Below, piece after piece: positions 7,203 through 14,534 of a stretch of 15,670 bases of DNA (its first letter is position 1; every line of letters starts with the position of its first letter). The stretch is from SOIA01 sp050116035. Lineage in GTDB: Bacteria > Acidobacteriota > Aminicenantia > Aminicenantales > Aminicenantaceae. Position numbers and translations under genes: made by a program. The stretch lies in contig JASFPJ010000040.1 in NCBI GenBank assembly GCA_050116035.1, positions 1 through 15,670 of the forward strand. The letters run 5' to 3'. A model generated the notes under the pieces. The model had not been told where the DNA came from. It saw only the letters and a program-made list of their open reading frames with translations, and made no database searches.

Positions 7203-7386
7203 GAGTTTGTCCCAAAGTGACGGGACTCCGTGTCATCGCGAGGAGTGAAACGACGTGGCGATCTCTTATAAAAGAAATCAATCTTTTTTCTATGAGATTG
7301 CCGCGCTCCCTACGATCACTCGCAATGACAATTGGAGAATCTCTTTTGCTGCATGAACATTAATCCCGTCACTTTGGGACAAAGCC
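7203..7386. mobile_element. MITE-like element, non-coding, with 23-bp terminal inverted repeats
   Basis: The left end (7203-7225) and right end (7364-7386) are inverted repeats matching at 21 of 23 positions; the inner 20 bp (TTTGTCCCAAAGTGACGGGA) are perfect. AAAAAATA abuts both outer ends (7195-7202 and 7387-7394), as an 8-bp target duplication would, although A-rich sequence makes this weaker evidence. Inside lies a second, imperfect palindrome: TGTCATCGCGAG at 7231 facing CTCGCAATGACA at 7319-7330, and GCGATCTC at 7258 facing GAGATTGC at 7294. At 184 bp with no reading frame of note it would need a transposase supplied elsewhere. It lies 35 bp upstream of the -35 of the permease promoter. 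Confidence 0.75.
7231..7330. repeat. Inner imperfect palindrome of the MITE-like element
   Basis: The arms are 7231-7265 and 7294-7330, separated by an AT-rich loop of 28 bp. The ends of the arms pair well (TGTCATCGCGAG with CTCGCAATGACA; GCGATCTC with GAGATTGC) and the middles diverge. A transcript of either strand could form a long hairpin. The arm sequence resembles the GTCATTGCGAGGAGCGAA type of dispersed palindrome that I recall from many environmental bacterial genomes; I cannot confirm that here. Confidence 0.65.
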
Positions 7387-7416
7387 AAAAAATAAGTAAT
7401 ATCTATCTGAATCATA

Positions 7417-7462
7417 CTTCCTTGTTAACTTCGAAGGCAGGTCATCCGTCTTTATAGTGATT
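7417..7462 (+). promoter_or_regulatory. ECF-type promoter, copy B, upstream of the first permease
   Basis: GTTAAC (7424-7429), a 17-bp spacer and CGTC (7447-7450) reproduce copy A at 5529-5574. The eight differences over 46 bp are all C/T or A/G changes. A start near 7458 would give a ~26-nt leader with AAGGAG before ATG 7484, the same geometry as copy A. This makes the permease a likely target of the sigma factor at 6042. Confidence 0.7.
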
Positions 7463-7483
7463 CGAATTCGAAGGAGAATCGGT

Positions 7484-9889
7484 ATGATTGGAAACTATCT
7501 TAAAATCACGTTCAGAACATTGCTGAAACACAAGGTCTTTTCGATTATCAACATTGCAGGACTCGCGCTCAGCATATCCATCTGCCTGATGATCATCATA
7601 TTTATCAAGGATCAGAAGAGTAGCGATCGGTTCCATGCGAAAAGAGACCGCATTGTTCGCGTCTACACGACCGACACGAAAATCGAGTATTCTGAGATAA
7701 AAGGCTGGGCGACAACACCGGGCTCGCTGGCTCCCTATCTGTTGGGCAATGTTCCCTGTGTGGAAGATGTTGTCAGATTTAGATGGATGGGCGCTAGTGT
7801 TTTGAAAACAGAAACAGCGATAACGATCGGCGGCATGTATGCGGAACCATCCTTCTTTCGAATTTTCAGCTATCCGCTGAAGGAAGGTGACCCGAAGACC
7901 GCATTAAATCATCCGAATTCCATAGTCATATCTGAGGAAATCGCTCATAAGTTCTTCAGGGATGAGGACCCGATGAATAAAACGCTGACTCTGGAAAACC
8001 TGGGCGATTTTATGGTCACCGGAGTCCTGAAAGATTTGGATCAGAAATCCCATTTTCGGTTTGACGCCTTGGTCTCGTTTGCCACCCTGCCCTCTCTGGT
8101 GAAAAAAGGTGCCATTAAAGAGAATTTGAACAGCTGGTCTTCTTTCAGCAGATTTTACACTTATGTTCTTCTGAGAGATGAGGATGATCAATCTGTGTTG
8201 AAAGAGCAGCTTCCCGCAATCGCGAATACGCTTGTTCCGGAGCAGGAGAGAGAAAGATTCGGATTCAAACTTCAACCGCTGTTAAAGATCAATCTCGGAA
8301 TAAATCTGTCGAACGGTATGCCTGGGACCAAGCATTCCTTTGAATATGTTTTCATCCCGTTTTTAGCCATTCTGGTCATATTTTTAGCGTGCTTCAATTA
8401 TATCATTCTGTCCATCGCCCGCTCGCTCAAACGCACCAAAGAAATCGGACTCCGAAAAGTGATCGGAGCCAGACGCAGCCAGATCATCAAGTTATTTCTC
8501 AGCGAGACATTCGCCGTTACTTTTCTTGCGCTTGCTGTCGCGTGTCTTTTTATACTCTGGCTCATCCCCGCTTTTAACTCAATCGATGCGATAGAAACCA
8601 CAAACATGCAAATAAACTTGGAGCTGATGAAAGACCCCGCACTCTACATTATCTTCGTTCTGTTTGCATTAGGCGTTAGCGTCCTGGCAGGTCTGTACCC
8701 GGCTCTGTATCTGTCCTCATTTCAACCTGTCGATGCCCTACAGGGTGTCTCGAGAATAAAAGGATTTTCACGTCTCCTGATAAGAAAAATACTGATGGGT
8801 ATACAATTTGCGGTTTCGCTGGCATCGATAATATTCATAGCTTATTTCTATCAATTGCATACATATTGGATGACTTTTGATAGAGGAATAGAAACAGAAA
8901 ACATCGTGAATGTCCTCCTGCGGGATGTAAACTATGAGACATTGAGGAATGAAATTATTACGCGCAGCCATATCACTGGCGTTTCTTTTTCATCCAGTAT
9001 ACCGATCTTTGGCGGCCATCACAGGCCAGGATTAAGAACGGAGAAGATGGACGAGCCGAGGCGGGCCTTTTATTATGGTGTGGATACGGAATTTATTCAT
9101 AATTTTGGGATCGATTTGGTGGCGGGACGAAATTTCTCCCGCCAGTTTTCAACCGATAGCGAAAGTGCGGTTATCATCAATGAAAAGGCTGTTCAAATCC
9201 TGGATCTCGGTTCGCCTGTCGAATCCATCGGGAAAACGGTCATTTTAGGCAGAGATACTGAAGTGACGGTGATTGGGGTTGTCAAAGATTTTAACTATCG
9301 ATTGCTCGAGAATCCGATCGATCCTCTGGCTCTTCGGTATCGGCCGCAAGAGTTTCGGTACGCGAATATCGGTTATAGGCCGGGAAAGAAGGAAGAGATT
9401 AAAACCTGGCTTTCTGATATTTGGAAGAAGTTTGATAAAATTCACCCCATCTATTATGAGTTTATGGAGGATATGCAGGAAAGGTTTGAAAGCCAGGTTG
9501 GCGGAACAATACGAATTTCCGCCTGGGCCTGTGGATTTGTCATACTCATCGCGCTTTTCGGGCTTCTCGGAATGGCCACCTACACGAGCGAATTGAGAGT
9601 CAAGGAAATCGGTATCCGAAAAGTACTGGGGGCGAGTGTCTCCGGTATGGCTTACTTATTGTCAAAGGACTATTTCAGGCTGATTTTAGTATCCGCCATT
9701 TTTGCGCTGCCAGCCGGCTATTTTTTGACAGCATCTGTGATGCAGTTTTTCGCCTTTCGGCCCGGCTTGAGTCTCTGGGTGCTTCTCGCGGCTCTGGTCT
9801 TTGTATTGGTTCTGGCTTTGATCACCATCGGCTCTCAAACAATCAAAACCGCTCTTGCAGATCCAATAGAGACTTTGAGGGAAGAATGA
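7484..9889 (+). CDS. FtsX/MacB-type ABC transporter permease
   Basis: The 801-residue protein starts at ATG 7484 with AAGGAG (7471-7476) 7 bp upstream; the in-frame GTG at 7457 lies inside the promoter element. The layout is typical of large duplicated permeases. TM1 is at ~17-41, followed by a large periplasmic domain (~42-285). The first FtsX core has helices near 285-310, 345-370 and 390-415 with the cytoplasmic loop KEIGLRKVIGARRSQIIKL. Next come a further helix (~437-458), a second periplasmic domain, and the second FtsX core with VKEIGIRKVLGASVSG. It ends in the conserved tail KTALADPIETLREE. Such proteins work with an MacB/LolD-like ATPase, exporting peptides, antibiotics or lipoproteins or sending mechanical signals. 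No ATPase is encoded in this window, so the partner is elsewhere or the protein acts alone. The ECF promoter upstream points to an envelope-stress or antimicrobial response. Confidence 0.92.
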   Translation: MIGNYLKITFRTLLKHKVFSIINIAGLALSISICLMIIIFIKDQKSSDRFHAKRDRIVRVYTTDTKIEYSEIKGWATTPGSLAPYLLGNVPCVEDVVRFRWMGASVLKTETAITIGGMYAEPSFFRIFSYPLKEGDPKTALNHPNSIVISEEIAHKFFRDEDPMNKTLTLENLGDFMVTGVLKDLDQKSHFRFDALVSFATLPSLVKKGAIKENLNSWSSFSRFYTYVLLRDEDDQSVLKEQLPAIANTLVPEQERERFGFKLQPLLKINLGINLSNGMPGTKHSFEYVFIPFLAILVIFLACFNYIILSIARSLKRTKEIGLRKVIGARRSQIIKLFLSETFAVTFLALAVACLFILWLIPAFNSIDAIETTNMQINLELMKDPALYIIFVLFALGVSVLAGLYPALYLSSFQPVDALQGVSRIKGFSRLLIRKILMGIQFAVSLASIIFIAYFYQLHTYWMTFDRGIETENIVNVLLRDVNYETLRNEIITRSHITGVSFSSSIPIFGGHHRPGLRTEKMDEPRRAFYYGVDTEFIHNFGIDLVAGRNFSRQFSTDSESAVIINEKAVQILDLGSPVESIGKTVILGRDTEVTVIGVVKDFNYRLLENPIDPLALRYRPQEFRYANIGYRPGKKEEIKTWLSDIWKKFDKIHPIYYEFMEDMQERFESQVGGTIRISAWACGFVILIALFGLLGMATYTSELRVKEIGIRKVLGASVSGMAYLLSKDYFRLILVSAIFALPAGYFLTASVMQFFAFRPGLSLWVLLAALVFVLVLALITIGSQTIKTALADPIETLREE

Positions 9890-9905
9890 AATACCTGCAT
9901 TCTCT

Positions 9906-10088
9906 GTGAAGAATATCAAGGCTCTCGGTGCTACAACCCTAAATATTCAAGCTTTAATATGGAAAGATTCGGAGTATGATGTCAGCTCCAATACACCAAC
10001 CGATGCAGTAGCTCGTAAAGGCCGTTTTTAATACATTCGCGAGACAGAGACAGAATTCGAACAGTGGATCGTGGAAAAAATCAAGTAA
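9906..10088 (+). pseudogene. Broken reading frame after the permease
   Basis: A plus-strand frame reads VKNIKALGATTLNIQALIWK and then SEYDVSSNTPTDAVARKGRF before a TAA at 10029. The same frame goes on with YIRETETEFEQWIVEKIK to a second TAA at 10086-10088. The protein-like composition on both sides of the stop suggests a gene fragment disabled by a nonsense change. No good ribosome site precedes GTG 9906, and the frame stays open back into the permease's end. I do not recognise the parent family. Confidence 0.4.
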
Positions 10089-10097
10089 GCTGTGGCT

Positions 10098-10346
10098 TCA
10101 ATAAGCTTCTTTTCTGTGTTTAATCCGATAAACGAAGACTTCTTTTTTTTTGTCATCGATTCTATATATTATCCGATAGTTTCCTGACCGGATACGATAC
10201 CCTTGTTCTGCTGTGAGCTTAAAACATCCATGAGGCCTGGGATTTTCTTGCAGGGAAGCAATCTTCTTTACTAGAATGTCGAATGTTTTTCCTTTGAATT
10301 CATCCAGGTCTTTTTGAGCCGGGGGAAGAAGGAGTATTTTATACAC
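10098..10346 (-). CDS. RelE/ParE-family toxin of a type II toxin-antitoxin pair
   Basis: The 82-residue product has the RelE fold signature. An N-terminal helix region (PPAQKDLDEFKGKTFDILVK) is followed by the core FKLTAEQGYRIRSGNYRIIY and the C-terminal YRIKHRKEAY. Conserved basic residues (K43, R51, R53, R58, R78) and the terminal Y82 are in the places where RelE-type ribosome-dependent mRNA endonucleases have catalytic or RNA-binding residues. The start is a GTG that overlaps the end of the antitoxin gene by 8 bp, so translation is coupled and the toxin is made after its antitoxin. The protein looks intact. RelE rather than ParE (gyrase) activity is suggested by the C-terminal HRKEAY but not proven. 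Confidence 0.9.
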   Translation of the reverse strand: MYKILLLPPAQKDLDEFKGKTFDILVKKIASLQENPRPHGCFKLTAEQGYRIRSGNYRIIYRIDDKKKEVFVYRIKHRKEAY

Positions 10347-10566
10347 GCCTTTTTTTGAGATAATCTTCGATAGAAATGGCTTCTTTTTCCAGAGAACGCA
10401 GTGTTTTCAAATCCAGTAAATCTTCTTTCAGCTCCTCCCTCTCGAGACGCTCTTCAAGCGCTTTTTCTACAAAAAAGCCATACTTGATTCCCCGTTCCCT
10501 ACAGAATTTTTTTACCTTATTAGCGGTTTTGTAATCAACCTTAACGGCTAATGTTGTTTTAGACAT
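10339..10566 (-). CDS. Antitoxin partner of the RelE-type toxin
   Basis: The 75-residue protein starts KTTLAVKVDYKTANKVKKFC and continues RERGIKYGFFVEKALEERL, which fits a ribbon-helix-helix DNA-binding fold (one strand then two helices). A charged helical tail follows (REELKEDLLDLKTLRSLEKE) that would wrap around the toxin. The gene order (antitoxin first, 8-bp overlap with the toxin) is standard for relBE-type operons, in which the antitoxin also represses the shared promoter. ATG at 10566 has no Shine-Dalgarno; a promoter at 10576-10604 would start transcription only about 1-3 nt upstream. Confidence 0.85.
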   Translation of the reverse strand: MSKTTLAVKVDYKTANKVKKFCRERGIKYGFFVEKALEERLEREELKEDLLDLKTLRSLEKEAISIEDYLKKRRV

Positions 10567-10575
10567 ATCAATAAA

Positions 10576-10604
10576 TATCTAACATAAAATTTAAACAAAA
10601 ACAA
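10576..10604 (-). promoter_or_regulatory. Promoter of the toxin-antitoxin operon
   Basis: Read on the minus strand, TTGTTT (10604-10599) and TAGATA (10581-10576) are separated by exactly 17 bp. The start point would fall just before the antitoxin ATG at 10566, giving an almost leaderless message. The AT-rich stretch 10567-10680 holds nothing else that I can support. Confidence 0.5.
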
Positions 10605-10690
10605 GCTAAAACTGTTAAAAGTTAAATATTGTTCAATTTAGTTATTGGTCAGTTAAAAATAATGAAAAGGGATTTTCTAAGGTTGGCAGC

Positions 10691-10837
10691 TTATCCAAAT
10701 CGCTCTTCGTATTTTTGTTTCTGAATTTCCAGGGTTTTATGGAACCTGGATTTGGTTCTGAGGTTGGCATAAAGAGGATGGTTTTTCAAACTTAAATAAT
10801 TGATCGATAGACGCCGGTCGAGGGCTTTTTCATTCAT
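10691..10837 (-). pseudogene. 48-codon frame overlapping the permease end; probable tail of a TPR protein
   Basis: The frame begins at ATG 10837, which overlaps the stop of the permease gene (ATGAATGA), and ends at TAA 10691. It reads MNEKALDRRLSINYLSLKNH, then PLYANLRTKSRFHKTLEIQK and QKYEERFG. The pattern 'L...HPLYANLRTKSRFHKTL' resembles the C-terminal end of many TPR or TPR-kinase proteins, where a short helix pair of the type HPLFxxLRxDPRF closes the domain. I read it as a leftover 3' end of a larger gene whose upstream part was lost when the permease gene came to lie here. It could also be translated by coupling as a small protein. Confidence 0.45.
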
Positions 10838-13442
10838 ACCGGAGCGAATCCACAGGGTTGGCCGTGGCGGCCTTGACAGTCTGGTAGCTGACAGTCAACA
10901 GTGAAACCACCAGGACCGCAAGGCTGGAAACAATGAAGATCCAGACATTCAAATCGACCCGGTAGGCAAAACTCTGCAGCCATTTTCTGATCATGGTGTA
11001 AGCCAAAGGCAGAGCAATGAGATTGGCCAGCAAAACCAAACGGATAAAATCTTTGGAAAGAAGAGCCACAATATCCAACGTTCTTGCTCCCAATACCTTC
11101 CGCACGCCAATTTCCTTGACTCTCTTTTCTACTGAAAACATGACCAGTCCAAACAATCCAAGACTGGCTAAAAATAAGGCAATATAGGTAAACAACGTTA
11201 TGGCTCTGTTCAGTCTCTTTTCAGACCGATAAAGGGCTTCTACCTCATCATCAATAAAAGAGTATTCAAAAGCAAAGCCGGGTGATAGATCCTTCCACTG
11301 CTTTTCAATGAGTTGAATCGCCCGGGACATGTTTTGTGAGTCGATTTTAATTGAGATGAAACGCATATCCTGTGGATCCCATCGAATGGCCAGGGGCTTG
11401 ATTCGCTGGTGCATGGGAACAAAATGAAAGTCTTTCACCACTCCGATGATAACCCCCTCTCTATATGAATAGCCAAAACGCTTCCCTATGGGATCCTCCA
11501 TCTGCATCAACCGGATAGCTGTTTCATTAACGATATACGCCTGGGTCATATCTGAAGGAAAATCCCTGGAGAAATTCCTCCCTTTGATGAGTGGTAGGCC
11601 ATAGAGGTCAAGGAAATCACAATCTGTTCTCAGATTATGAAACAAGATTCTTTCGCCTTCTTCCTGTCCATCCCAGACAGCATAATCCCCGGCCCGGATA
11701 TTGGTGGGCAGCCAGGAAGAAAACGATACCCCTTTAATGGCGGATTCTTTTTTCAATTCAGCGCTAAAAACATCCATGCTTTCTTTGATCTCTTTATTAT
11801 CGCGGACAACCGGCAGAGTCACGATGGGGTCATTCAATTGTCCAAGATTTTTTTCCACGATGAAATCAACCTGACGGTGAATGGTGATCGCTGAAACGAT
11901 AAGCACTATGGAAATGACAAATTGAATAACGACCAAAAGATTTCTAGACAATCCCGATCTTTTATCTCCTGCGAATTTTCCTGATTTTAAATGCGAGGTG
12001 GATTTGTAAGAAGACATATGAAGAGCCGGATAATACGCAGAAAGAAAACCGACCATACAGACCAGAACAATGACGCTAACGAGGATATTCATTTCTTTCA
12101 AAAGAGCGAATTCAATACCAGCGCCGATAACGGCATTGACCAAAGGCATAACTAAATACAACAAAATAAGGGCAAGAACAAAAGCGATCATTGTGGAAAG
12201 AAAAGCCTCTATCATAAACTGCTGGATCAAATGTTTTCGGTTGGCGCCCACCACCTTGCGTGCGTTGATTTCTCCAGCCCGGGCGGAAAAGCATGCAGTG
12301 CTCAAGTTAATGTAGTTAAAACAGGTAATGATAATGATAAGCAGGGCAATACCCGCAAAAATATAAATGTATTTCATGTGGCTGTTTTGGGCCAGTTCTC
12401 CCGGAATATTGCCGCCGAGATGTATCTTGGTAAGGGGCTGGAGGAAGTAGTGGTAATCTTCCTGGGATTGGGGCGTGTTTTCGACCAGGTATTTCTCCAT
12501 GGCCTTCGCGAACTCGATAGAATCTGTTCCTTCTCGAAGCTGGATGTAGGTTTGATAATTCATGCTGGTCCACCCAGGTATGTAACGCGCATCCTTGCCT
12601 TGAAGGATAAAGAGAGATTGAAATGAAGCGAGGAAATCATAAGTGAAATGGGTGTTTTCAGGTACATTTTTGAAGATACCGGTAACCTGAAAGTCATATT
12701 TATCGTTGTAGCGAAGTGCATTTTCCAGGGGATTCTCACCGGCAAAATACTTTTTAGCTGCTTTCTCTGAAATAACTACGGATAAGGGTTGATTGAGAGC
12801 GGTCTCTGAATGACCTTGGATGAATGGAGTGGAAAACATGGTGAGGAAATCCGGATCAACAAAGTAGAAAGCCTCCTCTGAAAAAATGCGGTTCCCATGA
12901 GATAGTGATACCCCTCCGGGAACATCGTCGACTCTTACGGCCATTTCCACATCGGGAAATTGTTCTTTAACAAAAGGGCCCAAGCGCGCGGATGTCCAGG
13001 TGATCTTATCCGTGTTCATAAATTCTATGGGCCATTGAATGATGATTCGATAAATATTTTCTGCGTTCTCAGTGTGCCGGTCATAGCTGAACTCATAGTG
13101 AATCAATAGTAAAATGAATAAAGAGCACATGATGCCTATAGTGAGTCCAGCGATGTTAATGAAAGAAAAAACTTTTTTTCTCTTAAGGATGCGAAACGCA
13201 ATCTTAAAGTAGTTTTTAATCATAGCTGCTCCCCAACTCATTTGGATTCTCAAAAACATAGGGATGGATTTAAGGACCTGCGCCCAGTACCAGCGTCGGG
13301 CTGCGCGTGTGCTCTGGTCTCTTTTTATTTCCGCGTAGATTTCAGAAAAATCATTGATGACAGACCCCCGCTCATCCTCTCCTGTCATTCTGGAAAGGAG
13401 CCAAACCGCTAAAGGAGAAGGAGTTTTGCTTTTTGTCTTCAT
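10830..13442 (-). CDS. FtsX/MacB-type permease with N-terminal permease-prefix domain
   Basis: This 870-residue protein begins with a ~70-residue soluble segment (PSPLAVWLLSRMTGEDERGS, later WYWAQVLKSIPMFLRIQMSW) typical of 'permease prefix domain' transporters found beside PadR regulators. TM1 (~91-114) follows, then a periplasmic domain and the first FtsX core (helices ~357-381, 412-438, 451-474) with the loop EINARKVVGANRKHLIQQF. Next are a helix at ~500-523, a second periplasmic domain, and the last three helices (~745-857) with VKEIGVRKVLGARTLDIVAL and the tail ATANPVDSLRYE. It shares architecture with the permease at 7484, which lacks the prefix, and the two differ widely in sequence. 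Its ATG overlaps the PadR stop by 4 bp, so both are one operon. No ATPase gene is adjacent. Confidence 0.92.
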   Translation of the reverse strand: MKTKSKTPSPLAVWLLSRMTGEDERGSVINDFSEIYAEIKRDQSTRAARRWYWAQVLKSIPMFLRIQMSWGAAMIKNYFKIAFRILKRKKVFSFINIAGLTIGIMCSLFILLLIHYEFSYDRHTENAENIYRIIIQWPIEFMNTDKITWTSARLGPFVKEQFPDVEMAVRVDDVPGGVSLSHGNRIFSEEAFYFVDPDFLTMFSTPFIQGHSETALNQPLSVVISEKAAKKYFAGENPLENALRYNDKYDFQVTGIFKNVPENTHFTYDFLASFQSLFILQGKDARYIPGWTSMNYQTYIQLREGTDSIEFAKAMEKYLVENTPQSQEDYHYFLQPLTKIHLGGNIPGELAQNSHMKYIYIFAGIALLIIIITCFNYINLSTACFSARAGEINARKVVGANRKHLIQQFMIEAFLSTMIAFVLALILLYLVMPLVNAVIGAGIEFALLKEMNILVSVIVLVCMVGFLSAYYPALHMSSYKSTSHLKSGKFAGDKRSGLSRNLLVVIQFVISIVLIVSAITIHRQVDFIVEKNLGQLNDPIVTLPVVRDNKEIKESMDVFSAELKKESAIKGVSFSSWLPTNIRAGDYAVWDGQEEGERILFHNLRTDCDFLDLYGLPLIKGRNFSRDFPSDMTQAYIVNETAIRLMQMEDPIGKRFGYSYREGVIIGVVKDFHFVPMHQRIKPLAIRWDPQDMRFISIKIDSQNMSRAIQLIEKQWKDLSPGFAFEYSFIDDEVEALYRSEKRLNRAITLFTYIALFLASLGLFGLVMFSVEKRVKEIGVRKVLGARTLDIVALLSKDFIRLVLLANLIALPLAYTMIRKWLQSFAYRVDLNVWIFIVSSLAVLVVSLLTVSYQTVKAATANPVDSLRYE

Positions 13443-13774
13443 TTGGATTCGTCCGCGTTAAAAGCCATGTCTGGAATCCCCTTCCACAGCTTTTTCTGAT
13501 AAACTCTCGCTTCTTGAAGCGCTTCCTCCCCTTTTTTTGTGAGCCGGTAATAGGTCCGGCTCCGCCCGGCTGACTCTTTAGGGATGCGCTTTAGGGTCTT
13601 TTCCACCAATCCTTTTCTTAAGAGCTGGTCCAGAGAATAATAAAGAGCGCCCATGGTGTATTTTTTATCGAATGACCCGGAGACACTTTTGTTGATGGTG
13701 ACGCCATAGGCATTGCCTTTAAGCCTCCAAACAGCGATGAGGATGGCTTCTTCCAATCGCGTGATGATGTCCAT
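13439..13774 (-). CDS. PadR-family transcriptional regulator
   Basis: The 111-residue protein has the PadR winged-helix pattern: RLEEAILIAVWRLKGNAYGV, the recognition part KKYTMGALYYSLDQLLRKGL, the wing VEKTLKRIP with GRSRTYYRLTKKGEEAL, and a short C-terminal helix for dimerisation. I chose ATG 13774 because AGGAG lies 5 bp upstream on the minus strand; GTG 13780 would overlap that site. The 4-bp overlap with the permease gene shows coupled expression. PadR regulators of this type repress transporter operons and respond to the transported or toxic compound. Two palindromes in its own promoter suggest that it also represses itself. Confidence 0.93.
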   Translation of the reverse strand: MDIITRLEEAILIAVWRLKGNAYGVTINKSVSGSFDKKYTMGALYYSLDQLLRKGLVEKTLKRIPKESAGRSRTYYRLTKKGEEALQEARVYQKKLWKGIPDMAFNADESK

Positions 13775-13789
13775 ATCCACTCCTAAATA

Positions 13790-13800
13790 TTGGATTCCAA
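13790..13800. promoter_or_regulatory. Candidate PadR operator, leader copy
   Basis: TTGGATTCCAA is a perfect 11-bp palindrome (13 bp with the flanking A and T) and lies in the untranslated leader of the padR-permease operon, just upstream of the Shine-Dalgarno. The 15-mer ATTGGATTCCAATAA is repeated exactly 44 bp away at 13833. Confidence 0.6.
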
Positions 13801-13814
13801 TAATTTAGACGCAC

Positions 13815-13844
13815 ATCATACTAAAAAGGTTGATTGGATTCCAA
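13815..13844 (-). promoter_or_regulatory. Promoter of the padR-permease operon with overlapping operator
   Basis: On the minus strand TTGGAA (13844-13839) and TATGAT (13820-13815) are separated by 18 bp, a reasonable sigma-70 promoter. The second palindrome TTGGATTCCAA (13834-13844) covers the -35, so a bound repressor would block polymerase. The two operator centres are 44 bp apart, about four helical turns. Confidence 0.6.
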
Positions 13845-13981
13845 TAAAATTTTCAAAAAATGGGGATGCTTACCTGGGAATTTTCTTTTTGGCATTTATA
13901 CAACAAATGACTTTGTGGAACCAATTTCGTCATTATTTCGTATGCATCAATGAGATCTTAGTCCCAGAGAGAGGTTGAATT

Positions 13982-14258
13982 ATGCCAGGTCACATGAAAA
14001 AACAATCAGGTTTCCTAATTTTTGTGGGCATCTTACTGGTCATCTCTTTTGCGATCCAATGCACTGAAATAAAGGAATACAAAGAGAGAGTCATCGCCGG
14101 TGGGCCCGACAAATTCATGGACAATATGGTATGCGCAATACGACCTTGACAAATGAACGTTGACCGTGAAATTCTATCTCGGTGAAAAACCAGATCCAGA
14201 GAATGAAAAAATAGTTATCCTGGAATATTCTTCCCCGAAGATGTATGAATTGAAATAA
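13982..14258 (+). pseudogene. Decayed gene with lipoprotein-like signal peptide
   Basis: ATG 13982 has AGAGAGG 7 bp upstream and opens a frame of 55 codons. It reads (from the second Met) MKKQSGFLIFVGILLVISFA, then IQCTEIKEYKERVIAGG. The hydrophobic stretch ending in AIQC looks like a lipoprotein signal, although Q before the Cys is unusual. The frame stops at 14147. A shift at about 14127 gives WYAQYDLDK, a TGA, then TLTVKFYLGEKPDPENEKIV and LEYSSPKMYELK to TAA 14258. A coherent C-terminal sequence in another frame plus an in-frame stop indicates a broken gene. The tail has the look of a secreted hydrolase's last strands, but I cannot name a family. Confidence 0.5.
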
Positions 14259-14534
14259 AAGCAGCCTCCTTTATGACTTTTTCCCCTGGGATATCCGTTC
14301 CCGTGATTGGATAAAAGCTCTTCAGAATCTCAGTTGGGAGAGCGCGGCATAAGAAAGACGATGACCTGCCGGATGCATAACCTCTTGATTTTAAGAGAAA
14401 TATCAATATTATCAGCGACTTACCTTTAATCCTTCCTTTAATCCCGGTATCATATTTTTAGCGCACTTCAGTCATTTTTGTCACACAGGTGGCACACGGG
14501 GATAGGCGTTTTCATTTTTCAATTGTTGGTTCAT
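14259..14534. other. Non-coding stretch with a further coding fragment
   Basis: From 14260 to 14352 a plus-strand frame reads SSLLYDFFPWDIRSRDWIKA then LQNLSWESAA and a stop. It looks protein-like and is offset by one base from the broken gene before it, so it may be more of the same debris. I see nothing else in 14353-14534 beyond a 5-bp hairpin (CTCTT/AAGAG at 14382-14397). Confidence 0.3.

Noticed and set aside
7203..7386. CRISPR or riboswitch reading of the palindromic region
   Set aside because: There are no regularly spaced direct repeats with unique spacers. Terminal inverted repeats with flanking AAAAAATA fit a mobile element better.
13790..13978. Plus-strand 62-codon frame
   Set aside because: It begins inside one operator palindrome and runs through the other and the PadR promoter; the composition is not convincing.
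14215..14406. Minus-strand 63-codon frame
   Set aside because: No ribosome site and no recognisable motif; it lies antisense to the broken gene fragments.
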